Of a DNA stretch of 5,729 nucleotides, positions 1-5,428 are shown piece after piece (positions within the stretch are counted from its first letter, which is position 1; the number at the start of each line of letters is the position of its first letter). The translations under genes were made by a program, and so were the position numbers. This DNA is from Anaerolineales bacterium (GTDB lineage Bacteria > Chloroflexota > Anaerolineae > Anaerolineales > VGOW01). The stretch is from the NCBI GenBank assembly GCA_919901875.1, contig CAKKQG010000362.1, positions 1 to 5,729 of the forward strand, written 5' to 3'. The notes under the pieces were generated by a model. The model searched no databases and was not told the origin of the DNA. It saw only the letters and a program-made list of their open reading frames with translations.

Positions 1-686
1 TTGACACGCTCGATGGGCGCGTAAGACACCAACGACACTTCGCCGAACTTGCTCGAGTCGGCGACGGCGATCACTTCTTGGCAGCGCTCGATCATCGCCT
101 TCTTCACGTTGGCTTCCAGCATATTCACGTCGGTCAGCCCGGCGTCCACGCTAATGCCGCGCGTGCCGAAGAAACCTTTTGAAGCGTTGAGCTTGCTCAA
201 CACGTCCCAGGCAATCGAACCCGTCAACGAGATCGCCGTCATCCGCAACATACCGCCGGTCAAGATCGTCGTGATGTCGGGGCGGTTCACTAATTCCAAC
301 GCGGTGTTGATGCCGTTGGTGATGAGAGTGAGATCCGTTAAATCAGATCGCTTCAACAACGCCCGCACCACATAGAGTGCAGTCGTGCTGGCGTCTACAA
401 TTAATGAATCACCAGAGATAACCAAGCTCGCCGCCTTCTCACCGATCCGTCGTTTGGCGTCGGCGTTCAAACGATCACGCGTCGAGAACGTCAACTCGCG
501 GTTCGCCCGATCCGATAGCGCCGCACCGCCGCGCGTACGCACCAGCAAACCTTCCTCTTCAAGACGATCCAAATCTTGGCGAATGGTCACTTCCGACACG
601 TCGCACAGATCGCTCAGCTCTTTTACCGTCGCGGTTTGATTCGTTTGAAGAAAGAGCAAAATTTTGTCTTTCCTAGCTATGCTCAT
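1..686 (-). CDS. DeoR-family transcriptional repressor (3' end outside window)
   Basis: A DNA-binding sugar-responsive regulator read from an ATG at 684-686 to the window edge, giving 228 codons of an expected 250-260. Residues about 5-58 form the DeoR winged helix-turn-helix; the recognition segment VSEVTIRQDLDRLEEEGL (30-47) followed by VRTRGGA (49-55) is the family signature. From about residue 75 comes the DeoRC sensor domain, related to sugar-phosphate isomerases: GDSLIVDASTTAL (92-104), ITNGINTALEL (122-132), LTGGMLR (142-148) and GISVDAGLTD (177-186). Family members bind a phosphorylated sugar through this domain and then release DNA. An AAGGAG ribosome site 9 nt upstream supports the start. 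The gene is divergent from the sugar transport genes, so it probably represses both them and itself. The effector is unknown. Missing are roughly 25-30 C-terminal residues. The two plus-strand ORFs over this gene are antisense shadows. Confidence 0.95.
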   Translation of the reverse strand, partial: MSIARKDKILLFLQTNQTATVKELSDLCDVSEVTIRQDLDRLEEEGLLVRTRGGAALSDRANRELTFSTRDRLNADAKRRIGEKAASLVISGDSLIVDASTTALYVVRALLKRSDLTDLTLITNGINTALELVNRPDITTILTGGMLRMTAISLTGSIAWDVLSKLNASKGFFGTRGISVDAGLTDVNMLEANVKKAMIERCQEVIAVADSSKFGEVSLVSYAPIERV

Positions 687-695
687 GTTTCGTAA

Positions 696-701
696 CTCCT
701 T
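696..701 (-). promoter_or_regulatory. Ribosome binding site of the DeoR-family gene
   Basis: The minus strand reads AAGGAG, then 9 nt, then ATG at 686. It fixes the start codon. If the -10 box at 708-713 is used, transcription would begin near position 701, so the Shine-Dalgarno sequence would lie at the very 5' end of the mRNA. Confidence 0.75.
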
Positions 702-707
702 CGTTAT

Positions 708-736
708 ATTATAAACTAGTTTCGCTAACTTGTTAA
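708..736 (-). promoter_or_regulatory. Sigma70-type promoter for the DeoR-family gene
   Basis: On the minus strand there is a perfect TATAAT (708-713) and a TTAACA -35 box (731-736, 5 of 6 consensus), separated by exactly 17 bp. It faces away from the transport genes and stands directly before the regulator. Candidate repressor half-sites lie in its spacer, in its start region and upstream of its -35 box, consistent with autorepression. The promoter is predicted from the match and position only. Confidence 0.7.
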
Positions 737-746
737 TATCCTTCGT

Positions 747-778
747 AAACTTTCAATAGTTGACAAAACCGAAAGTTT
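747..778. promoter_or_regulatory. Inverted repeat bracketing the transport -35 box, candidate operator
   Basis: AAACTTTC (747-754) and GAAAGTTT (771-778) are perfect 8-bp inverted arms with a 16-bp spacer. The arm centres are 24 bp apart. The -35 box (760-765) lies in the spacer and the right arm lies between the -35 and -10 boxes, so a protein bound here would block RNA polymerase. The left arm overlaps the last copy of the phased TTC array, linking control of the two promoters. Candidate site for the neighbouring DeoR-family protein; binding not shown. Confidence 0.45.
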
Positions 779-788
779 TTGGTAAATT
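760..788 (+). promoter_or_regulatory. Sigma70-type promoter of the sugar transport genes
   Basis: A perfect TTGACA (760-765) is followed after 17 bp by TAAATT (783-788, 4 of 6 matches to TATAAT). Transcription would start near 795, leaving about 30 nt of leader before the lipoprotein ATG. The strong -35 with a weaker -10 fits a promoter kept down by a repressor, but that reading is inference. Confidence 0.65.
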
Positions 789-810
789 ATTGTAAATCTA
801 TAGGAGAAAG

Positions 811-815
811 AAGGA
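811..815 (+). promoter_or_regulatory. Ribosome binding site of the binding-protein gene
   Basis: AAGGA stands 9 nt before the ATG at 825. A second purine-rich AGGAG at 802-806 is 18 nt away, too far to be the main site. This supports 825 as the start, which also gives a complete lipoprotein signal peptide. Confidence 0.7.
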
Positions 816-824
816 TATACCATT

Positions 825-2474
825 ATGGTCACTGGAAGAAAAACCCACCACCGGTTTGCCGTTGCGATGAGTGTGATTCTCATCCTTGTTGCCGCCTGCG
901 GGACAGCGACACCCACGCAAGCCCCACCACCTGAAGCAACAAAAGCCCCCGCAACATCTGCTGCTCCCGCAGCCACAGCGGCACCGGCCGCCACTGCCGC
1001 GCCGGCCGCATCCCCAACGGCGGCGGCTCCCGCCAAACCCGTTGCCCCAGTCGGCACGGCGGCATCACGCCCCGATCTTAAGGGCGAGTTAGTGATCAAT
1101 ACTTGGCGTGATCTTTCCGCCGATCCTAACAGTCCATTTTACACAATGTATTTGGTGATGAAACAATGGGAAACGAATCATCCCAATGTAAAAATTAAAT
1201 ACCAACCGATGCTCGGCACTGTGACCGACATCTTTGGTTTTATCACCACCAACTTGCGCTCAAAGACGCTGAACGATGTGGTGATGCAAGTCTTCCCCTC
1301 TGCCGCGCAACTGGATCCCGATTTGCAATATGATCTCACGGCAGATATGGCAAAGCCCAATCCTTACAGCACCAACAAAACTTGGCGCGAAGACTTTCCG
1401 ATCAACGCCGTTGCGCTGAGAGATGTGACGGTGGGCGGTAAAGTGTTGATGGTCGGCACCACTTACGTTGGCGATTTCTCTGACACCGCGCTTCTCTACA
1501 ACAAAGACTTACTCGACAAAGCTGGCATCAAAGAACTGCCGAAGACATGGGCAGACTTCACCGACTCGTTGAAGAAACTCAAAGCCGCCGGTATTCAACC
1601 ATATTACAGCCCGACGGCAGGCAACGAAGCCTACATCTTCACTTGGCAGATCGGCATGATCGGTGACCAATTATTGGTTGACTCGATCAAAGCCTGCGAT
1701 GGACAAGTAGGCGAAGCCGCCGACGGACGCATCTCGCAAAAAGAAGCCGTGTGGTGCGTAAAGAAGGGCAAGTGGAGCGCCAAGAACGCCGACGTGAAAG
1801 CCCTCTTTGAGCAGATGAAAGATTTCTCGCAATACTATCACGAGGGGTATCTCGCCCCACCAGCGCCAGGCGAACTCTTCTCGCAAGGCAAAGTAGCCTA
1901 TCGTTGGATCGTCCGCATCAACATGCCCGTCATTGAAAATAGTCCCGACGTTAAATTCAAATGGGGATCGTTCTATCTGCCGCCGCTCAAAGGCACGGCT
2001 GGCACACCGGGTGGACTCGTGCATCGCTACGCTAGCGGAAGCCAAGGTTCAGGTTCACACTTCCTCTTCATCCCCAAGACCACTGTGGAGAAGGGTAAAC
2101 TCGATCTCGCGCTCGATCTGTTGCAATATGCCACCAGCCCCAAAACAGAAGAGTATTGGTGTGCGCTGCAAAACCCGACGTGCTTTGAACCTGGTTCGCC
2201 TGTCGAAAAAATCTTCCCCGGCAACACCGACAAGCAAGAGCGCTATCGCGGATTCGCCGAACCCTCGGCAGCCAACAACAACCGCATCATTGGCTTGGAT
2301 GTCAACAACGCTTTTGGTCAAGCCTCAAGCGTAGCCGAAACGAAAATCTTCCAAGATTATTTCGCCGGAACGGCTAACCTTGATCAATCGTTGACCGCCT
2401 ACCAAAAGATGTTGGATCAACTCGCCGACAACATCATCAGACAAAAACCCGAATGGGAAGCGGGCAAGTGGTAA
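825..2474 (+). CDS. ABC transporter extracellular sugar-binding lipoprotein (family 1)
   Basis: Captures a carbohydrate outside the cytoplasmic membrane and delivers it to the permease pair encoded next. The 549-residue product starts with a type II signal peptide: basic residues to 10, hydrophobic core 11-24, and lipobox VAAC with the lipidated cysteine at 25. Residues 26-82 are a low-complexity Ala/Pro/Thr linker including tandem PAATAA units (48-59), a usual spacer in Chloroflexota lipoproteins. The binding domain begins near 87 (GELVINTW). YNKDLLDKAGI (225-235) followed by PKTWADFTDSLKKLKAAGI (239-257) is characteristic of MalE/UgpB-like family 1 proteins. The protein is longer than the usual 400-450 residues because of the linker and extra loops. 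Four cysteines in the mature domain (291, 311, 446, 453) could form two disulfides. First gene after the promoter; the ligand cannot be deduced. Confidence 0.95.
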   Translation: MVTGRKTHHRFAVAMSVILILVAACGTATPTQAPPPEATKAPATSAAPAATAAPAATAAPAASPTAAAPAKPVAPVGTAASRPDLKGELVINTWRDLSADPNSPFYTMYLVMKQWETNHPNVKIKYQPMLGTVTDIFGFITTNLRSKTLNDVVMQVFPSAAQLDPDLQYDLTADMAKPNPYSTNKTWREDFPINAVALRDVTVGGKVLMVGTTYVGDFSDTALLYNKDLLDKAGIKELPKTWADFTDSLKKLKAAGIQPYYSPTAGNEAYIFTWQIGMIGDQLLVDSIKACDGQVGEAADGRISQKEAVWCVKKGKWSAKNADVKALFEQMKDFSQYYHEGYLAPPAPGELFSQGKVAYRWIVRINMPVIENSPDVKFKWGSFYLPPLKGTAGTPGGLVHRYASGSQGSGSHFLFIPKTTVEKGKLDLALDLLQYATSPKTEEYWCALQNPTCFEPGSPVEKIFPGNTDKQERYRGFAEPSAANNNRIIGLDVNNAFGQASSVAETKIFQDYFAGTANLDQSLTAYQKMLDQLADNIIRQKPEWEAGKW

Positions 2475-2530
2475 ACTCAATCGTCGCTGATTTAAAACAC
2501 ATCAAAACCTGAAGAGACAGACCAGACCCC

Positions 2531-2593
2531 AGACCTCCGAGTTCTTACCCGCTCCGCTTCGCTACGGGGCGCTTCGCGAGAACTCGGAGGTCT
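2531..2593. repeat. Perfect 15-bp stem palindrome between binding protein and permease genes
   Basis: AGACCTCCGAGTTCT (2531-2545) and its exact complement (2579-2593) enclose a 33-nt loop. Inside the loop, GCTCCG (2551-2556) and CGGGGC (2565-2570) can form a second small stem with one wobble pair. Three overlapping or adjacent CAGACC words (2518, 2523, 2530) run into the left arm. No T tract follows, so it is not a typical intrinsic terminator. It resembles a dispersed intergenic repeat. In the mRNA it could protect the upstream message or lower downstream expression, and its 3' arm contains the permease ribosome site. The first half of this gap (2475-2530) shows no other feature. Confidence 0.85.
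2586..2590 (+). promoter_or_regulatory. Ribosome binding site inside a hairpin arm
   Basis: GGAGG is the only good Shine-Dalgarno match before the ATG at 2603 (12-nt spacing, slightly long). All five bases lie in the 3' arm of the 15-bp stem at 2531-2593, so folding of the RNA would hide them from the ribosome. The next ATG in frame is far inside the protein, so the start choice is secure despite the odd site. Confidence 0.55.
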
Positions 2594-2602
2594 ATTCTCA
2601 CC

Positions 2603-3550
2603 ATGCTAACCTCAACTCACGCCGACTCACCTCCCAAACCGCCAGCGCCCTTCACCCGCTTCGCGCGCAGCCTCAGCCGCAACTGGCAACTTTATATTTT
2701 GATTCTTCCCAGCCTGCTCTTCTCCGCCATCTTCTTTTATTATCCGATCACCTCAGGCTTCTATCACTCCTTCACCTATTGGGACATCAAGCAAACCGTG
2801 TGGGTCGGCTTAGAGAATTACGCCCGCCTCCTTGACGACTCATCCACGCCCGCCGCGTGGCGCAACATGGCAGTCATCCTCATCTCGAACATGCTCATCG
2901 TCTGCATCTTCCCGCTCTTTGGCGCGGTCTTGGTCGTGCGCTTGCGCAATGCCGCCTTGCAATACTGGTGGCGCATTCTTTTTGTTTTGCCCATCATCGT
3001 CCCCGCCACCGTCACCGTATTTGTCTGGCGCTGGTTTTATGGATTGGATGGTGGATTGAATCAAATACTGCGAATGATCAATCTCGGCGCATTAGGAAAA
3101 ATCTGGTTAGGGGAACCGTCGTACGCATTGGCGGCGATCATCTTCGTCGGCTTCCCCTGGGTCGCCGGACTCAATTTTTTGATCTACGTCGCCGCGCTGC
3201 AATCTATCTCACAAGAAATTTTAGACTCGGCAAAAGTGGATGGCGCCGATTCGTTTAAAACTTTCTTCTTCATCGAACTGCCCCTCATCCGCAATCAGGT
3301 GTTGGTCCTCATCACCCTGACCTTCATTTACTACTTGCGGTCATTTGACGCGCCGCTCATTATGACCAACGGCGGACCCGGAACTGCCGGCACGCTCGTG
3401 CCGGGCTTACAGATGTATCGCGCTGTGCGCGACGATCTTGATCTGGGCTACGGTTCGGCGATTGGCATGGTGCTGTTCGCCGCCACGCTCATCTTCACGG
3501 CGATCAACTTTTACATCTCGCGCCGCCAAGCGAAGGGAGAGTCGTCATAA
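2603..3550 (+). CDS. Sugar ABC transporter permease, MalF/UgpA type
   Basis: One half of the membrane channel of a carbohydrate importer (binding-protein-dependent transport inner membrane component). The 315-residue protein has about six membrane helices, roughly at 30-50, 90-112, 124-144, 173-197, 232-250 and 287-305, after a short Pro-rich cytoplasmic N-terminus. The cytoplasmic EAA loop that docks to the ATPase is EILDSAKVDGADSF (205-218) continuing to IELP (224-227), with the conserved Gly at 214. MTNGGPG (254-260) is a further MalF/UgpA family mark. Length is typical of the UgpA/LacF group. It follows the binding-protein gene after 128 bp and overlaps the second permease by one base (TAATG), implying coupled translation and a heterodimer. 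Confidence 0.95.
   Translation: MLTSTHADSPPKPPAPFTRFARSLSRNWQLYILILPSLLFSAIFFYYPITSGFYHSFTYWDIKQTVWVGLENYARLLDDSSTPAAWRNMAVILISNMLIVCIFPLFGAVLVVRLRNAALQYWWRILFVLPIIVPATVTVFVWRWFYGLDGGLNQILRMINLGALGKIWLGEPSYALAAIIFVGFPWVAGLNFLIYVAALQSISQEILDSAKVDGADSFKTFFFIELPLIRNQVLVLITLTFIYYLRSFDAPLIMTNGGPGTAGTLVPGLQMYRAVRDDLDLGYGSAIGMVLFAATLIFTAINFYISRRQAKGESS
3533..3539 (+). promoter_or_regulatory. Ribosome binding site of the second permease
   Basis: AAGGGAG lies inside the end of the first permease gene, 10 nt before the ATG at 3550. With the TAATG stop/start overlap it supports translational coupling of the two permease subunits. Confidence 0.65.
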
Positions 3551-4371
3551 TGAAACTGCGTCGCCACTTCGATCAAATCATCATCAACATCATCCTCGTC
3601 GTGATCGCCGTCTTCACCTTCGTGCCATTGCTGACCTTGCTTACGTTATCTTTCAAAGACATAGATCAATTCAACAACCAGCCAATGGGCTTAAGTTTCC
3701 CCCTCAATTTTCAGAACTACGCTATGGCCTGGAAATTTATGCAAGACCCGTTGTGGCACAACATCATCGTCGGCATCACCGCGCCCGCCCTCAGCATCAG
3801 CATGGCGGCGATCACCGCCTTTGTCCTCGCCCGGTTTAATTTTGCCGGTCGCCCCCTCCTCTTCGGCGTGTTGCTCTTAAGTTTACTCGTGCCGAATACG
3901 ATTCTATTTGTGCCGCTCTTTCAATTGATCATCCAGATCGGCGCGCAAAATACTTTATGGGCTCTCATCCTGCCTTACGCCGCCAACCAAGCCCTCACCA
4001 TTTTCGTCACCCACTCCTTTTACAAAGACATGCCATCCGAAATGTTCGACGCGGCAAAGATGGACGGCGCCAACACCTTGGACTCGTTTTTCTACATTGC
4101 CCTGCCCCTCTCCACTCCCATCCTCAGCGCCATGGCAATTTTTCAAGTGTGGTTGATCTGGAATGATTATGCCTGGCCCTCGCTCGTCGCCAACTCCAAC
4201 GAAGCCCGCACCGCCGTCACCGGTCTGATCTACTTCAACGATTTCTCTCGCCCCGAACCGGGCGCCGGCATGGCAGCCGCCGTGCTCGCCGCTTTGCCTA
4301 TGCTCGTCCTCTTCATCTTCACCATGCGAACTTTCGTTGCCGGATTAACTGCCGGAGCAATAAAGGAATGA
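3550..4371 (+). CDS. Sugar ABC transporter permease, MalG/UgpE type
   Basis: The partner channel subunit, 273 residues with about six membrane helices near 11-34, 71-95, 102-128, 133-155, 191-213 and 238-260. The EAA loop is EMFDAAKMDGANTL (164-177) leading to IALPLSTP (183-190), with the conserved Gly at 173 and terminal Pro at 190. It matches the consensus more closely than the loop in the first permease. The C-terminus FVAGLTAGAIKE is the usual ending of MalG-type subunits. Start at 3550 overlaps the preceding stop. An AAAGGAATGACCATG string at the 3' end provides what looks like a coupled start for a following gene, but that frame soon closes. No ATPase gene follows, so the importer must borrow an ATPase encoded outside the window. 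Confidence 0.95.
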   Translation: MKLRRHFDQIIINIILVVIAVFTFVPLLTLLTLSFKDIDQFNNQPMGLSFPLNFQNYAMAWKFMQDPLWHNIIVGITAPALSISMAAITAFVLARFNFAGRPLLFGVLLLSLLVPNTILFVPLFQLIIQIGAQNTLWALILPYAANQALTIFVTHSFYKDMPSEMFDAAKMDGANTLDSFFYIALPLSTPILSAMAIFQVWLIWNDYAWPSLVANSNEARTAVTGLIYFNDFSRPEPGAGMAAAVLAALPMLVLFIFTMRTFVAGLTAGAIKE

Positions 4372-4454
4372 CCATGACTGGGCTTACACACTTTAATCAC
4401 GAATGTCGCGAATATACGAATTTAACGAATAGAGCAATAAAAAAATATTCGTGA
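4368..4454 (+). other. Short coupled reading frame, possible vestigial gene start
   Basis: AAAGGA (4362-4367) immediately precedes ATGACCATG, in which ATGA overlaps the permease stop. The frame runs only 28 codons and ends at TGA 4452-4454 inside the palindrome at 4396-4481. Its peptide (MTMTGLTHF...) is not recognisable. It may be a chance frame, a leader peptide, or the former start region of the downstream isomerase gene, separated from it by insertion of the repeat. The last reading is an inference. Confidence 0.3.
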
Positions 4455-4481
4455 TATTCGCTCATTCGTGTTATTCGTGAT
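4396..4481. repeat. 86-bp imperfect palindrome built from ACGAAT/ATTCGT units
   Basis: Four left-hand units (ACGAAT at 4399, 4416 and 4425; GCGAAT at 4408) are mirrored by four right-hand units (ATTCGT at 4447, 4464 and 4473; ATTCGC at 4456). The spacing is exactly symmetrical, 9, 8 and 9 bp on each side, about an axis at 4438.5. The outer 9 bp (4396-4404 with 4473-4481) pair perfectly, and mismatches fall almost entirely between units. The A-rich centre (4438-4445) forms the loop. It looks like a dispersed extragenic palindrome rather than a gene or CRISPR, and could fold into a long hairpin in the mRNA between permease and isomerase. Confidence 0.8.
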
Positions 4482-4491
4482 GGAATCGTCC

Positions 4492-5301
4492 ATGAATCAA
4501 ATTGGTTGTGCCACGATCACCTATCGTCTGTTAGATCGCGCCACTGCGCTGCAATGGATCGCCGCCGATGGATTTAAAACAATTGATCTCGGCGTGATCA
4601 CCAAATTCTGCCCACACGCCGATCCCGTTAATGCGGCAGCCGATGATCACAAACGTTTAGCGGATGAGATCGCCTCACACGGGTTAACCGTCTCCACTTG
4701 TAATGTCTGGTCGCTCACCGCCCTCAATGGACCCGATGGACGCGATGTGGAATTTAACTACGTGAAAGATTCTCTCCGCATGGCGGCGGCGTTAGGTTGT
4801 TACGCCATCTCTATGCAACCCGGGCGTAAAGCCGAAGCGGCGCAATGGGACGAGCAGGCAAAATTTGTGGCAGGGTGCGTCAACGAGTTGGCGGCTTATG
4901 CCCGCGATCTCGGAATCAAATTAACAGTTGAAGCGCCGCACAAGGGAACGTTAGTCGAGGGATTTGATCAAGCCATCACGTTTCTCGATCTGGTGAATAG
5001 CGATCTAGTGGGCGTGGCGTTAGACACGAGCCACATTTTGAATGGCGGCAGCACCATTGAGCATGCGTTGGATGTTTATGGTTCGCGTGTGCGCCATGTT
5101 CATCTGCGCGATTACAAAGATGGCAATATCTTGGTTACACCCGGCGACGGCGACGTTGATTTCGGGAAATTTTTTCAGCGCATGAAAGCGTTGAACTACG
5201 CGAGGGACTTCAACGTGGAACTCGAATATAAAGACTCCACGCCCGAACAGAATCGCGCGCAACTTCAACGCGCCGCGAAGCATTTACGTTCTTTGCTCTA
5301 G
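4492..5301 (+). CDS. Sugar phosphate isomerase/epimerase (xylose isomerase-like TIM barrel)
   Basis: A cytoplasmic metal-dependent enzyme of the AP endonuclease family 2 fold, likely moving a carbonyl or inverting a carbon on the imported sugar or its oxidised derivative. With the start at ATG 4492 it has 269 residues (MNQIGCATITYR), a usual family length. Candidate metal ligands by motif are E147 (VEAPHKG), D178 (ALDTSH), H204 (HVHLRD) and E243 (NVELEY), the E-D-H-E order found in tagatose/psicose epimerase-like enzymes. H181 three residues after D178 also fits. Frames open further upstream (GTG 4468, ATG 4480), but those starts lie in the palindrome and lack a ribosome site. Start 4492 has only a weak GGAA (4482-4485). 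Pairing with a Gfo/Idh/MocA oxidoreductase recalls inositol or rare-sugar catabolism. The exact substrate is unknown. Confidence 0.88.
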   Translation: MNQIGCATITYRLLDRATALQWIAADGFKTIDLGVITKFCPHADPVNAAADDHKRLADEIASHGLTVSTCNVWSLTALNGPDGRDVEFNYVKDSLRMAAALGCYAISMQPGRKAEAAQWDEQAKFVAGCVNELAAYARDLGIKLTVEAPHKGTLVEGFDQAITFLDLVNSDLVGVALDTSHILNGGSTIEHALDVYGSRVRHVHLRDYKDGNILVTPGDGDVDFGKFFQRMKALNYARDFNVELEYKDSTPEQNRAQLQRAAKHLRSLL

Positions 5302-5304
5302 CTC

Positions 5305-5402
5305 CGTCATTGCGAGCGTTCTTCGCGAAGCAATCTCGGTCACGCCCTTCGGCTTTGCTCAGGACAGGCTTTGAGATTGCTTCTCGAAGACTCGCAATGA
5401 CG
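5305..5402. repeat. 98-bp imperfect palindrome, dispersed-repeat-like
   Basis: Outer arms CGTCATTGCGAG (5305-5316) and CTCGCAATGACG (5391-5402) pair perfectly over 12 bp. After a 3-nt bulge (5317-5319), inner arms 5320-5337 and 5373-5390 pair over 18 bp with one mismatch. The loop is 35 nt. Termini of the type GTCATTGCGAG...CTCGCAATGAC recur as intergenic repeats in many bacterial genomes; this identification is from memory. Reading the minus strand gives a peptide containing KPVLSKAEGRDRD, a kind of string that turns up in spurious predicted proteins from such repeats. No T tract follows, so it is not a standard terminator. Confidence 0.85.
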
Positions 5403-5415
5403 CTTGAGTAGTTAC

Positions 5416-5420
5416 AAGGA
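5416..5420 (+). promoter_or_regulatory. Ribosome binding site of the oxidoreductase gene
   Basis: AAGGA lies 8 nt before the ATG at 5429 and outside the palindrome that fills the rest of the gap, so this site should remain accessible. It supports the chosen start. Confidence 0.7.
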
Positions 5421-5428
5421 AAACTTCC

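Larger units (their letters stand above)
688..755. promoter_or_regulatory. Candidate DeoR-type operator: phased TTCG direct repeats
   Basis: The plus strand carries TTCG at 689, 700, 721 and 742 and a related TTCA at 752. Start-to-start distances are 11, 21, 21 and 10 bp, near one or two DNA turns each, so all would face the same side of the helix. Three copies extend to similar strings: TTTCGTAACT at 688, TTTCGCTAACT at 720 and TTCGTAAAC at 742. DeoR-family operators are often made of several short, T-rich, TTC-containing direct repeats. The array covers the start site, spacer and upstream region of the regulator's promoter. A perfect 10-bp palindrome, AAACTAGTTT (713-722), overlaps one copy. 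That this array binds the adjacent repressor is an inference. Confidence 0.5.

Noticed and set aside
1..6. TTGACA at the window start as a -35 box
   Set aside because: It lies inside the minus-strand regulator coding sequence and no -10 box is paired with it at proper spacing.
49..639. Two plus-strand open frames over the regulator region
   Set aside because: They are antisense to a continuous minus-strand frame with clear DeoR HTH and sensor-domain motifs and a good ribosome site.
725..1099. Minus-strand Ala/Gly-rich frame across the promoter and lipoprotein N-terminus
   Set aside because: Low-complexity shadow of the GC-rich linker codons; it would cover the divergent promoters and has no recognisable domain.
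2531..2593. Intrinsic terminator after the binding-protein gene
   Set aside because: The stem is strong but is followed by TATTCTCACC, not a T tract, and the 33-nt loop is long for a terminator.
3438..3839. Plus-strand Arg/His-rich frame spanning the permease junction
   Set aside because: Out-of-frame shadow of the two permeases with biased composition and no domain.
4396..4481. CRISPR-like array of ACGAAT/ATTCGT units
   Set aside because: Units are only 6 bp, are inverted about a centre, and have 2-4 bp linkers rather than spacers.
4468..4491. Upstream starts (GTG 4468, ATG 4480) for the isomerase
   Set aside because: They lie within the palindrome, have no ribosome site, and would add residues before the family-typical N-terminus beginning at MNQIGCATIT.
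5305..5402. Intrinsic terminator after the isomerase gene
   Set aside because: No T-rich tail after the right arm; arm sequence and size fit a dispersed palindrome.
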